DNA of 64,000 nucleotides, taken from Microbacterium sp. Leaf288 (GTDB lineage Bacteria > Actinomycetota > Actinomycetes > Actinomycetales > Microbacteriaceae). Position numbers and translations under genes: made by a program. This document shows positions 50,639 to 59,199 of the stretch, in pieces; positions within the stretch are counted from its first letter, which is position 1; every line of letters begins with the position of its first letter. The stretch covers positions 434,345 through 498,344 of the forward strand of contig NZ_LMNI01000012.1 of the NCBI RefSeq assembly GCF_001422925.1. The letters are read 5' to 3'. The notes under the pieces were generated by a model that worked only from the letters and a program-made list of their open reading frames with translations, had not been told where the DNA came from and ran no database searches.

Positions 50639-52189
50639 ATGGACGAGATCACGGTCCCCACGCCTTCTCCACACGCCGCCGGCGCGTCGCGCGGAGCCTC
50701 CGGACACGTGGACCCAACCGCAGACCGCCGTTTCGCGGCGCTTCCGGGCCGCCCGGGCAAGATCATCGCCATCCACCTCAGCTACGCGTCGCGTGCGGAT
50801 CAGCGCGGGCGGCGGCCGCAGCATCCGTCGTACTTCTTCAAGCCGTCGAGCTCGGTCGCGGCGTCGGGCGACACCATCGAGCGTCCGGAAGGCACCGAGC
50901 TGCTCGCGTTCGAGGGCGAGATCGCGCTCGTGATCGGCACCCCGGCCCGCCGCGTCGGACTCGCCGACGCGTGGGACCACGTCGCGTGGGTGACGGCCGC
51001 CAACGACTTCGGCCTCTACGACCTGCGCCAGAACGACAAGGGCTCGAACGTGCGCTCCAAGGGCGGCGACGGCTACACGCCCGTCGGTCCGGCGCTCATC
51101 GATGCGCGCGCCATCGACCCCGAGGCGCTGCGCGTGCGCACGTGGCTCAACGGCGAGATCGCGCAGGACGACACGGCCGCGGGCATGATCTTCCCGCTCG
51201 CGCAGCTCGTGGCCGACCTGTCGCAGCACTTCACGCTCGAGACCGGCGACGTGATCCTCACCGGCACGCCCGCCGGCTCGTCGGTCGCGGAGCCCGGCGA
51301 TGTCGTCGAGGTCGAGGTCGACGTTCCGGGCGGCCCGTCGTCGGGACGACTCGTGACGACGGTGTCGCAGGGCTCGGCGGCCTTCGACGCCGAGCTCGGC
51401 TCGCTGCCCGCGGCCGACGACCTGCAGCGCACGGAAGCCTGGGGCTCGCGCGAGGCCGCCGGGCTGCCCGCGATCGACGCCGCGACCCCGCCCCTCTCCC
51501 CCGAGCTGCGCGCCAAGCTCGAGGCCGTTCCGGTGGCCGGGCTCTCGGCGCAGCTGCGCAAGCGAGGGCTGAACAACGTGCACGTCGACGGCGTGCGCCC
51601 CCTGCATCCCGAGGCCAAACTCGTCGGCATCGCCCGCACGCTGCGCTTCGTACCCAACCGCGAGGATCTCTTCGCGTCCCACGGCGGCGGCTACAACGCG
51701 CAGAAGCGCGTGTTCGACGCCGTCGGCGACGGCGAGGTCGTCGTGATCGAGGCGCGCGGCGAGGCGGGCTCGGGCACGCTCGGCGACATCCTCGCGATCC
51801 GTGCGCACGCCCGCGGCGCCGCCGGCATCGTCACCGACGGCGGAGTGCGGGATGCTGCGGCCGTCGCCGCCGTCGGCATCCCGGTGTACTCGTCCGGCGC
51901 GCACCCCGCGGTGCTGGGCCGCAAGCACGTGCCGTGGGACGCCGATGTGACGATCGCGTGCGGTGGCACCACGGTCCAGCCCGGCGACATCATCGTCGGC
52001 GACGCCGACGGGGTCATCGTGATCCCGCCGGGGATCGCCGAGGAGGTCGTCGACGCCGCGCTCGCCCAGGAGGACGAGGACGCCTGGATCGCCCACCGCG
52101 TCGCGGAGGGGCATCCCGTCGACGGGCTCTTCCCGATGAACGCCGAATGGCGCGCGAAGTACGACGCCCGAGAGGAAGGCCGCGCATGA
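50639..52189 (+). CDS. Fused fumarylacetoacetate hydrolase-like and RraA-like protein
   Basis: The protein has 516 residues and two domains. Residues 35-245 are a FAH-family domain with metal-binding 'FEGEIALVIG' and 'NDFGLYDLRQNDKGSNVRSK', as in HpaG-type decarboxylase/isomerases. Residues 295-480 are an RraA-like/HMG-aldolase domain with 'GTLGDILAIRAHARG' and the catalytic 'TDGGVRD' at 399-405. In E. coli the homoprotocatechuate pathway uses two fused FAH domains; here the second is replaced by RraA. The first probably does decarboxylation and isomerisation; the second could act on a downstream oxo acid. It is first in the hpa operon, with AGGGAG before the ATG. Confidence 0.85.
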   Translation: MDEITVPTPSPHAAGASRGASGHVDPTADRRFAALPGRPGKIIAIHLSYASRADQRGRRPQHPSYFFKPSSSVAASGDTIERPEGTELLAFEGEIALVIGTPARRVGLADAWDHVAWVTAANDFGLYDLRQNDKGSNVRSKGGDGYTPVGPALIDARAIDPEALRVRTWLNGEIAQDDTAAGMIFPLAQLVADLSQHFTLETGDVILTGTPAGSSVAEPGDVVEVEVDVPGGPSSGRLVTTVSQGSAAFDAELGSLPAADDLQRTEAWGSREAAGLPAIDAATPPLSPELRAKLEAVPVAGLSAQLRKRGLNNVHVDGVRPLHPEAKLVGIARTLRFVPNREDLFASHGGGYNAQKRVFDAVGDGEVVVIEARGEAGSGTLGDILAIRAHARGAAGIVTDGGVRDAAAVAAVGIPVYSSGAHPAVLGRKHVPWDADVTIACGGTTVQPGDIIVGDADGVIVIPPGIAEEVVDAALAQEDEDAWIAHRVAEGHPVDGLFPMNAEWRAKYDAREEGRA

Positions 52190-52875
52190 GCCCGACCGAC
52201 GCCGACACGCTCAGCAAGTCGCAGCAGGCGTATCGCTGGATCAAGGAGCGCATCGCGAACCAGGAGTTCACGCCGGGCTACCGCCTGGTGCTGGGCAGCA
52301 TCGCCGGCGATCTCGACATGAGCGTCGTGCCGGTGCGCGAGGCGATCCGTCAGCTCGAGGCCGAGGGGCTCGTCACGTTCGAGCGCAACGTCGGGGCGCG
52401 GGTGTCGATGGTCGACGACTCGCAGTACCGCTACAGCATGCAGGCGCTGTCGATCCTCGAGGGCGCCGCCACCGCGCTGGCCGCGCGCCGGCTCACCGCT
52501 GACGACGTCCGCAACGCGCGCCGCATCAACGAGCTCATGATCGAGACGCTCGAGCACTTCGACCCGCGGGCGTTCACCGCGCTGAACCAGGAGTTCCACG
52601 CGGCGCTGTTCGAGAAGTGCGCGAACCCGCGCATGCTCGACCTCGTGCACGCCGAGTGGGCGCGTCTCGGCCACCTGCGCGACTCGACGTTCAGCTTCGT
52701 GCCCGGCCGCGCGCAGGAATCGGTGCGCGAGCACGAGAACATCCTCGTCCTCATCGAGACCGGCGCCCCGCTCGGTGAGATCGAGAAGGCCGCCCGGCGC
52801 CACCGCTCGGCGACCCTCGACGCGTACATGATCCACGAGCACCCCGACGAGGCCCTGGGCCTTCCCGCGTTCTGA
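52186..52875 (+). CDS. GntR-family (FCD class) regulator of the hpa operon
   Basis: Regulator of 229 residues. The N-terminal winged helix has 'SKSQQAYRWIKERIANQEFT' and 'LDMSVVPVREAIRQLEAEGL'. The C-terminal FCD domain has 'YSMQALSILEGAATALAARR' and 'LNQEFHAALFEKCANPRMLD', containing metal-binding His residues. It overlaps the FAH-RraA gene by four bases, so it lies inside the operon it probably represses. A GGATGC hairpin separates it from hpaE. Confidence 0.88.
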   Translation: MSPTDADTLSKSQQAYRWIKERIANQEFTPGYRLVLGSIAGDLDMSVVPVREAIRQLEAEGLVTFERNVGARVSMVDDSQYRYSMQALSILEGAATALAARRLTADDVRNARRINELMIETLEHFDPRAFTALNQEFHAALFEKCANPRMLDLVHAEWARLGHLRDSTFSFVPGRAQESVREHENILVLIETGAPLGEIEKAARRHRSATLDAYMIHEHPDEALGLPAF

Positions 52876-52878
52876 CTC

Positions 52879-52905
52879 ACGGATGCCGGGAGCCCCGGCA
52901 TCCGT
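52879..52905. terminator. GGATGC hairpin between GntR gene and hpaE
   Basis: ACGGATGCCGGG and CCCGGCATCCGT form a perfect 12-base stem with a three-base loop, directly after the GntR stop codon and 28 bases before hpaE. It may be a processing or attenuation site rather than a full stop, since the operon continues. Confidence 0.55.
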
Positions 52906-52933
52906 CTCCACCACCTCCGACGAAGGAGCAGCA

Positions 52934-54466
52934 ATGACCGACACGCAGACCGTCCTCGCGACGCGGCATGTGCCCGAGGGCCTGCCGAGCCGCATCCAGC
53001 ACTACATCGACGGCGAGTTCGTCGACTCGCAGGACGGCGACACGTTCGACGTGCTCGACCCGGTGACGAACGAGACCTACGTGCAGGCCGCGGCCGGCAA
53101 GAAGGCCGACATCGACAGGGCCGTCGCCGCCGCGCGACGCGCGTTCACCGAGGGACCGTGGCCCCGGATGCTGCCGCGCGAGCGCTCGCGCGTCCTGCAC
53201 CGCATCGCCGACATCGTGGAGTCCCGCGACGCACGGCTGGCCGAGCTGGAGAGCTTCGACTCCGGGCTGCCGATCACCCAGGCGCTCGGCCAGGCCCGCC
53301 GCGCGGCCGAGAACTTCCGCTTCTTCGCCGACCTGATCGTCGCCCAGGCCGACGACGCCTACAAGGTGCCGGGCCGGCAGATGAACTACGTCAACCGCAA
53401 GCCGATCGGCGTCGCGGGGCTCATCACCCCGTGGAACACGCCGTTCATGCTCGAGTCGTGGAAGCTCGGCCCCGCGCTCGCCACCGGCAACACGGTGGTG
53501 CTCAAGCCCGCCGAGTTCACGCCGCTGTCGGCGTCGCTGTGGGCCGGCATCTTCGAGGAGGCAGGCCTCCCGAAGGGCGTGTTCAACCTCGTCAACGGAC
53601 TCGGCGAGGATGCCGGCGACGCGCTGGTGAAGCATCCCGATGTTCCGCTCATCTCGTTCACCGGCGAGAGCCGCACCGGGCAGCTCATCTTCGGAAACGC
53701 CGCGCCGTTCCTCAAGGGCCTGTCGATGGAGCTCGGCGGCAAGTCCCCCGCGGTCGTGTTCGCCGACGCCGACCTCGACGCCGCGATCGACGCCACGATC
53801 TTCGGTGTCTTCTCGCTCAACGGCGAGCGCTGCACCGCGGGCTCGCGCATCCTCGTGGAGCGCCCGGTCTACGACGAGTTCGTGAGGCGCTACGCCGCGC
53901 AGGCCGACCGCGTCGTCGTCGGCTACCCGCACGACCCGAAGACCGAGGTCGGGGCGCTCGTGCACCCCGAGCACTACGACAAGGTCGTCTCTTACATCGA
54001 GATCGGCAAGTCGGAGGCGCGACTCGTCGCCGGCGGCGACCGCCCCGAGGGGTTCGAGACGGGCAACTTCGTGCGCCCGACCGTGTTCGCCGACGTGGCA
54101 CCGGGCGCCCGGATCTTCCAGGAGGAGATCTTCGGCCCGGTCGTCGCGATCACCCCGTTCGACACCGACGAGGAGGCGCTCGAGCTCGCCAACGGCGTGC
54201 GCTACGGGCTCGCCGCGTACGTGTGGACCAACGACCTCAAGCGCGCGCACAACTTCTCGCAGGCGATCGAGGCCGGGATGGTCTGGCTGAACTCGAACAA
54301 CGTGCGGGACCTGCGCACCCCGTTCGGCGGCGTCAAGGCCTCGGGTCTCGGCCACGAGGGCGGCTACCGCTCCATCGACTTCTACACCGACCAGCAGGCC
54401 GTGCACATCACGCTCGGCCCCGCCCACAACCCCACCTTCGGAAAGGCGGATGCCGCCGGCCACTGA
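52934..54466 (+). CDS. hpaE: 5-carboxymethyl-2-hydroxymuconate semialdehyde dehydrogenase
   Basis: Aldehyde dehydrogenase of 510 residues. 'VAGLITPWNTPFMLESWKLG' is the NAD-binding region, 'MELGGKSPAVVFADADLDAA' holds the catalytic glutamate and 'LNGERCTAGSRILVERPVYD' the nucleophile. The sequence is close to HpaE-type enzymes that oxidise the ring-cleavage semialdehyde from homoprotocatechuate. The ATG is preceded by GAAGGAG. It follows the GntR gene after 58 bases and is followed by hpaD after 43. Confidence 0.93.
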   Translation: MTDTQTVLATRHVPEGLPSRIQHYIDGEFVDSQDGDTFDVLDPVTNETYVQAAAGKKADIDRAVAAARRAFTEGPWPRMLPRERSRVLHRIADIVESRDARLAELESFDSGLPITQALGQARRAAENFRFFADLIVAQADDAYKVPGRQMNYVNRKPIGVAGLITPWNTPFMLESWKLGPALATGNTVVLKPAEFTPLSASLWAGIFEEAGLPKGVFNLVNGLGEDAGDALVKHPDVPLISFTGESRTGQLIFGNAAPFLKGLSMELGGKSPAVVFADADLDAAIDATIFGVFSLNGERCTAGSRILVERPVYDEFVRRYAAQADRVVVGYPHDPKTEVGALVHPEHYDKVVSYIEIGKSEARLVAGGDRPEGFETGNFVRPTVFADVAPGARIFQEEIFGPVVAITPFDTDEEALELANGVRYGLAAYVWTNDLKRAHNFSQAIEAGMVWLNSNNVRDLRTPFGGVKASGLGHEGGYRSIDFYTDQQAVHITLGPAHNPTFGKADAAGH

Positions 54467-54480
54467 GGGCCGCAGCATCC
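54448..54480. terminator. GGATGC hairpin overlapping the hpaE stop codon
   Basis: GGATGCCGCCGGCC and GGGCCGCAGCATCC flank the TGA. Because hpaD follows, it may act as a partial terminator or a stabilising processing site. Confidence 0.5.
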
Positions 54481-54509
54481 ATCTCCGATATCCCACGCAA
54501 GGACGCGAC

Positions 54510-55670
54510 ATGACCCACCGTGACCAGATGACCCGCACCTCCTCCGGCTTCTACGTGAGCCAGGAGGCGCCGATCCTCTCCGACAACCCGATCCCCACCC
54601 CCTCCGTGCCGGCGCCGGACATCCTGCGCTGCGCATACATGGAGCTCGTCGTCACCGACCTGCTCGCGTCGCGCGAGTTCTACGTCGACGTGCTCGGCCT
54701 GTACGTGACCGAGGAGGACGAGAACACGATCTACCTCCGGTCCACGGAGGAGTTCATCCACCACAACCTCGTGCTGCGCCAGGGGCCGGTCGCCGCGGTC
54801 GCCGCGTTCTCGTACCGCGTCCGGTCGGCGGAGGATCTCGACAAGGCCGTCGCCTTCTACGAGGAGCTCGGCTGCCGCATCGAGCGCCGCCCCGACGGCT
54901 TCACCAAGGGCATCGGCGACTCGGTGCGCGTGACCGACCCGCTCGGGTTCCCGTACGAGTTCTTCCACGCCACCGAGCACGTCGAGCGCCTGTCGTGGCG
55001 CTACGACCTGCACACCCCCGGCGAGCTGGTGCGCCTGGACCACTTCAACCAGGTCACCCCCGACGTGCCCCGCGCGGTGAACTTCATGCAGTCGCTCGGC
55101 TTCCGCGTCACCGAGGACATCCAGGACGAGGAGGGCACCGTCTACGCCGCCTGGATGCGCCGCAAGCCCACCGTGCACGACACCGCCATGACCGGCGGCG
55201 ACGGCCCCCGCATGCACCACGTCGCGTTCGCCACGCACGAGAAGCACAACATCCTCGCCATCTGCGACAAGCTCGGAGCGCTCCGCCGCTCCGACGCGAT
55301 CGAGCGCGGCCCCGGCCGCCACGGCGTCTCGAACGCGTTCTACCTCTACCTTCGCGACCCCGACGGACACCGCGTCGAGATCTACACGCAGGACTACTAC
55401 ACCGGCGACCCCGACAACCCCGTCGTCACCTGGGACGTCCACGACAACCAGCGCCGCGACTGGTGGGGCAACCCCGTCGTGCCGTCCTGGTACACCGAGG
55501 CCTCGCTCGTGCTCGACCTCGACGGCAACCCGCAGCCCGTGGTGGCGCGCACGGACTCGTCCGAGATGGCCGTGACCATCGGCGCCGACGGCTTCTCGTA
55601 CACCCGTCCCGACGAGGACTCGATGCCCGAGTACAAACAGGGCGAGTACAAGCTCGGTCACCAGCTGTAA
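54510..55670 (+). CDS. hpaD: Homoprotocatechuate 2,3-dioxygenase
   Basis: Extradiol dioxygenase of 386 residues that cleaves 3,4-dihydroxyphenylacetate with Fe(II) or Mn(II). It closely resembles the Brevibacterium fuscum enzyme over its whole length, including 'CAYMELVVTDLLASREFYVD' and 'VYAAWMRRKPTVHDTAMTGG'. The metal ligands H155, H214 and E267 of that enzyme correspond by spacing to H178, H237 and E290 here. The N-terminus is about 20 residues longer. It precedes hpaH by ten bases. Confidence 0.96.
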   Translation: MTHRDQMTRTSSGFYVSQEAPILSDNPIPTPSVPAPDILRCAYMELVVTDLLASREFYVDVLGLYVTEEDENTIYLRSTEEFIHHNLVLRQGPVAAVAAFSYRVRSAEDLDKAVAFYEELGCRIERRPDGFTKGIGDSVRVTDPLGFPYEFFHATEHVERLSWRYDLHTPGELVRLDHFNQVTPDVPRAVNFMQSLGFRVTEDIQDEEGTVYAAWMRRKPTVHDTAMTGGDGPRMHHVAFATHEKHNILAICDKLGALRRSDAIERGPGRHGVSNAFYLYLRDPDGHRVEIYTQDYYTGDPDNPVVTWDVHDNQRRDWWGNPVVPSWYTEASLVLDLDGNPQPVVARTDSSEMAVTIGADGFSYTRPDEDSMPEYKQGEYKLGHQL

Positions 55671-55680
55671 GGGGAGACGG

Positions 55681-56466
55681 ATGCTGCACCCCGACGACAT
55701 CGCCGCCATCGCGGCCGAGCTGGCCGAGGCCGATCGCACGCACGGCGTGATCCCGCGCATCACGGCGCGGTACCCCGACGCCACGGTCGAGGACTCGTAC
55801 GCGATCCAGGGCGTGTGGCGCGACCAGAACATCGCCGCCGGGCGCACGCTGGTGGGCCGCAAGATCGGGCTCACGTCGAAGGCGATGCAGCAGGCGACAG
55901 GCATCACCGAGCCCGACTACGGGGTGATGTTCGACGACACCGTGTACCGCTCCGGTGCCGAGATCCCCGTCGAGAAGTTCTCGAACGTGCGCATCGAGGT
56001 CGAGCTCGCGTTCGTGCTGAGAACCCCGCTCGAGGGCCCCGGCTGCACCCTCGACGACGCCCTCGCGGCGATCGACTACGCCGTGCCCGCGCTGGAGGTG
56101 CTGAACTCCCACATCGAGCTCGAGGGCCGCACCATCGTCGACACGATCTCCGACAACGCCGCGTACGGCGCGATGGTGCTCGGCGACGTGCACAAGCGCC
56201 CCGACGAGATCGACCTGCGGTGGGTTCCCGGCGTGCTGAGCCGCAACGGCGAGATCGAGGAGACCGGCGTCGCCGCGGGCGTGCTGGGCCACCCCGCGAC
56301 GGGCGTCGCGTGGCTGGCGAACAAGTTCCACCAGCACGGCGCGCGCCTCGAGGCGGGCGAGATCATCCTCGCGGGCTCCTTCACCCGCCCCATGTGGGTG
56401 TCGCGGGGCGATACGGTCAGGTGCGACTACGGACCCATGGGAGTGATCGAATGCCGCTTCGTCTGA
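55681..56466 (+). CDS. hpaH: 2-oxo-hepta-4-ene-1,7-dioate hydratase
   Basis: Hydratase of 261 residues, related to FAH-like 4-oxalocrotonate decarboxylases. 'LVGRKIGLTSKAMQQATGIT' and 'EPDYGVMFDDTVYRSGAEIP' are conserved, and 'VRIEVELAFVLRTPLEGPGC' carries the metal-binding acids. It adds water to the product of HpaG before aldol cleavage by HpaI. It starts ten bases after hpaD and overlaps hpaI by 16 bases. Confidence 0.94.
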   Translation: MLHPDDIAAIAAELAEADRTHGVIPRITARYPDATVEDSYAIQGVWRDQNIAAGRTLVGRKIGLTSKAMQQATGITEPDYGVMFDDTVYRSGAEIPVEKFSNVRIEVELAFVLRTPLEGPGCTLDDALAAIDYAVPALEVLNSHIELEGRTIVDTISDNAAYGAMVLGDVHKRPDEIDLRWVPGVLSRNGEIEETGVAAGVLGHPATGVAWLANKFHQHGARLEAGEIILAGSFTRPMWVSRGDTVRCDYGPMGVIECRFV

Positions 56467-57254
56467 GCCCGACTTTGAGCGTCGTCCTCGCGAACGCCGA
56501 CCGCCCGCTCGCGGGCATGTGGGTGTGCACGGGCTCGCCGCTCGTGGCCGAGATCTGCGCGGGCTCGGGCCTGGACTGGGTGCTCATCGACATGGAGCAC
56601 TCCCCCAACGGCCTCGAGTCCGTGCTCGCCCAGCTGCAGGCCGTCGCTGCCTACCCGATCACGCCCGTGGTGCGCGTGCCGATCGGCGATGCCGTGACGA
56701 TCAAGCAGGTGCTCGATCTCGGAGCCCAGAACCTGCTCGTGCCGATGGTCTCGGCGAAGACGGATGCCGAGGCCGCCGTCGCCGCCGTGCGCTATCCCCC
56801 GCAGGGCACGCGTGGTGTGGGCTCGGCGCTTGCGCGGTCGGCCCGCTGGAACCGTGTCGACGGGTACCTCCAGGACGCCGACGCGCACGTCTCGCTGTTC
56901 GTCCAGATCGAGACGACGGCAGGTGTCGAGGCGGCCGCCGAGATCGCCGCCGTCGACGGCGTCGACGGCGTCTTCGTGGGTCCCAGTGACCTCGCCGCCT
57001 CGATGGGCGTGCTCGGTCAGCAGACCCACCCCGACGTCGTCGCCGCCGCCCACCGCACGTTCGACGCCGTCCGCGCGGCCGGCAAGCCGGTCGGCGTCAA
57101 CGCCTTCGACCCGGCCACCGCCGACGCCTACCTCGAAGCCGGCGCGTCGTTCGTCCTCGTCGGCGCCGACGTCGCGCTCCTGGCGCGCGGCTCGGAAGCC
57201 CTCGCCGCCCGGTTCATCCCCACCGATGCCTCCGGCGAGCGCGCCTCGTACTGA
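56451..57254 (+). CDS. hpaI: 4-hydroxy-2-oxoheptanedioate aldolase
   Basis: Class II aldolase of 267 residues splitting 4-hydroxy-2-oxoheptanedioate to pyruvate and succinate semialdehyde. 'GLDWVLIDMEHSPNGLESVL' contains the catalytic His, 'VSLFVQIETTAGVEAAAEIA' the metal-binding Glu, and 'DGVFVGPSDLAASMGVLGQQ' the metal-binding Asp. It ends the hpa operon. The 16-base overlap with hpaH is longer than the four-base overlaps elsewhere in this window. Confidence 0.95.
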   Translation: MPLRLSPTLSVVLANADRPLAGMWVCTGSPLVAEICAGSGLDWVLIDMEHSPNGLESVLAQLQAVAAYPITPVVRVPIGDAVTIKQVLDLGAQNLLVPMVSAKTDAEAAVAAVRYPPQGTRGVGSALARSARWNRVDGYLQDADAHVSLFVQIETTAGVEAAAEIAAVDGVDGVFVGPSDLAASMGVLGQQTHPDVVAAAHRTFDAVRAAGKPVGVNAFDPATADAYLEAGASFVLVGADVALLARGSEALAARFIPTDASGERASY

Positions 57255-57324
57255 GCGACGACCGCTGCAGGCGCAGCGTGTCAAGGCGGCCCGGAAGGTG
57301 GTCCGCACGTGTCACGCTGGGGCG

Positions 57325-58122
57325 ATGAAGCGAGACGTCTCCAGCCGCATCGCCCTGAACGTCACCGAACCGGCCGAGCTGGTCTTCGCGATCACGGCCT
57401 CAGCGCACTACTCCCCCGACTCCGAACACCTCGCGGCGCACGTGGACGGCAGGCCCGTCGAGATCGACGAGCTTCGCGATGCCCACGGCACGCGCCTGCA
57501 CCGGGTCATGGCGCCGGTCGGGTCGTTCGCGATCGAGTACAGCGCCTCCCTTCACGACGGCGACCCCGCGGGCGGCGACGACGATGTCGAGCGGTTCGTC
57601 CATCTGCGGCCGAGCCGGTACGCCGAGTCCGACACGCTGGCACCCACCGCGACCGCCGAATTCCGCGGCATCGAGGGTGCCACCGAGCTCCTCGCCGCCG
57701 TCTCGTCGTGGGTCGGCACACGTCTGTCGTACATCCCCGGATCCTCGCTGCCCACCGACGGCGCCGCGCGCACGCTGCTCGCCCGGCGGGGCGTGTGCCG
57801 CGACTACGCGCACCTGTGCGTCGCGCTGCTGAGGGGGCTCGGCGTCCCGGCGCGCATGGTCGCCGTGTACGCACCAGGGCTGAGCCCCATGGACTTCCAC
57901 GCCGTCGCCGAGGCGTGGATCGACGGCGCATGGCGGGCGATCGACGCGACGACGCTCGCGCCGCGCTCGAGCCTCGTGCGCATCGCGACGGGTCGCGATG
58001 CCGCCGATACGGCGTTTCTCAACGTGTTGTCGGGGCGTGCCGGCCTGGTCCAGCTGACGGTCGCCGCGACGGCCGACGAACTGCCGGACGACGACGTCAC
58101 CCGGCTGGTCTCGATCGCCTGA
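57325..58122 (+). CDS. Transglutaminase-like family protein
   Basis: The protein has 265 residues and no signal peptide, so is likely cytoplasmic. The catalytic triad of the transglutaminase/protease superfamily is present: Cys in 'LARRGVCRDYAHLCVALLRG', His in 'SPMDFHAVAEAWIDG' and Asp in 'WRAIDATTLAPRSS'. The N-terminal part is a beta-rich extension seen in the same family. CACGCT ends six bases before the ATG. Possible roles are proteolysis or amide transfer; no substrate is indicated and no partner gene (such as an alpha-E domain or ATP-grasp) is adjacent. Confidence 0.8.
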   Translation: MKRDVSSRIALNVTEPAELVFAITASAHYSPDSEHLAAHVDGRPVEIDELRDAHGTRLHRVMAPVGSFAIEYSASLHDGDPAGGDDDVERFVHLRPSRYAESDTLAPTATAEFRGIEGATELLAAVSSWVGTRLSYIPGSSLPTDGAARTLLARRGVCRDYAHLCVALLRGLGVPARMVAVYAPGLSPMDFHAVAEAWIDGAWRAIDATTLAPRSSLVRIATGRDAADTAFLNVLSGRAGLVQLTVAATADELPDDDVTRLVSIA

Positions 58123-58177
58123 GCCCTCGCCCGCGGGGTCGTTCCACAGGCCCGACCCGACGTGGCACAGTGATGTC

Positions 58178-58741
58178 ATGAAGAAGTGGGTCGTGCGGTT
58201 CCTCTCGCTGCTGGTGTTCAACATCGTCGTCCTGCTGATCGTCGGGTGGCTCACTCCCGCGCGCGTCGGCTGGGCCGCGCTCTGGGCGGGCATCGTGCTG
58301 ACCGCGCTCGTCATCTGGATCAAGCCGCTGGTCGAGAAGTGGTTCCGCTCGATGGCGGCGAAGTCCGCGAATCAGCGCACCAAGGCCGGCGAGAAGCTCG
58401 TCGAGTTCCTGCTCGCCTTCGCCGTCGCGTTCCTGGTCTGGATCGTCACCGTGGTCTTCACGGGGGTCTCCATCGGCGGCGGCATCTTCGGCGCGTTCTG
58501 GGGCTGGGTCATCCCGCCGGTGATCCTCCTCATCGGGTGGGCGATCTACGGCGCCATCGACGACAAGGTCGAGACCCACGCCGGCACGCTCTACGACAAG
58601 GCGACCGGTTCGAAGGCTGCGGGAACGGATGCTGCGGCCCCGCCGATCCCCTCCCCCGAGGCATCCGCCGCCCGGCGCGAACTGAACGACGGGCTCACCG
58701 ACGAGCAGCGACGCATGCTCGACGAACTCGGCAAGGGCTGA
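58178..58741 (+). CDS. Membrane protein of unknown function
   Basis: The protein has 187 residues with about four membrane segments: two near the N-terminus ('FLSLLVFNIVVLLIVGWLTP') and two in the middle ('FLLAFAVAFLVWIVTVVFTG', 'GAFWGWVIPPVILLIGWAIY'). The C-terminal 50 residues are hydrophilic, ending in 'LNDGLTDEQRRMLDELGKG', a short-helix tail seen on SHOCT-like domains. CACAGT ends six bases before the ATG. I do not recognise a named family. Confidence 0.7.
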   Translation: MKKWVVRFLSLLVFNIVVLLIVGWLTPARVGWAALWAGIVLTALVIWIKPLVEKWFRSMAAKSANQRTKAGEKLVEFLLAFAVAFLVWIVTVVFTGVSIGGGIFGAFWGWVIPPVILLIGWAIYGAIDDKVETHAGTLYDKATGSKAAGTDAAAPPIPSPEASAARRELNDGLTDEQRRMLDELGKG

Positions 58742-58753
58742 TTGCGCCCGACC

Positions 58754-58780
58754 TGTCGATCGGGGCGGGCGCCGATCGTC
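58754..58780 (+). promoter_or_regulatory. Candidate ECF42 promoter
   Basis: TGTCGA (58754-58759), a 17-base spacer and CGTC (58777-58780) match the reported ECF42 promoter form of TGTCGA and CG(A/T)C. It lies 38 bases upstream of the DGPF gene, so the sigma factor would activate its own operon. Confidence 0.6.
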
Positions 58781-58818
58781 ATCAGGGTGTCGATACCCCT
58801 GAAAGAAAGGACGACGCC

Positions 58819-59199
58819 ATGCGGTACGCACTCCTCCTCCACTACCCCGAGATGACTCCCGAAGACATGGGCGACGACGCCTGGGCCGAGGGCATGCGCG
58901 AGTTCGACGAGTACGCCAAGGCGCTCGACGACGCGGGCGTGCTGGTCTCGGCCGAGGTGCTCCAGCCCTCCGCCGTGACCACGACGGTGACCGCGCCCGA
59001 CGGCACGCTGCGGGTGCAGGACGGCCCGTTCGCCGACACCAAGGAACAGCTCGGCGGCACGTTCGTCATCGAGGTCGCCGACCTCGATGCCGCGATCGAC
59101 TGGGCCGGCAAGGCGCCGTCGATCAGCTGGGGCACCGTCGAGGTGCGGCCCAGCGCCACCCGCTTCGAGAACGGCTCCTGGACCCCGTTCGCGAGCTGA
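58819..59199 (+). CDS. YCII-related (DGPF) protein
   Basis: The protein has 126 residues with the family's start 'MRYALLLHYPEMTPED' and the eponymous 'RVQDGPFADTKEQLGG'. The ferredoxin-like YCII fold is small and often enzymatic, but no reaction is known. Its TGA overlaps the sigma factor ATG by one base, the conserved arrangement for ECF42 sigma factors, for which DGPF proteins are typical partners and targets. Confidence 0.9.
   Translation: MRYALLLHYPEMTPEDMGDDAWAEGMREFDEYAKALDDAGVLVSAEVLQPSAVTTTVTAPDGTLRVQDGPFADTKEQLGGTFVIEVADLDAAIDWAGKAPSISWGTVEVRPSATRFENGSWTPFAS

Noticed and set aside
49097..52114. A 1005-codon minus-strand frame spanning the MHS transporter and the FAH-RraA gene
   Set aside because: It reads the transporter in the wrong phase and the next gene antisense. 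No domain is recognisable and its composition is that of shadow frames.
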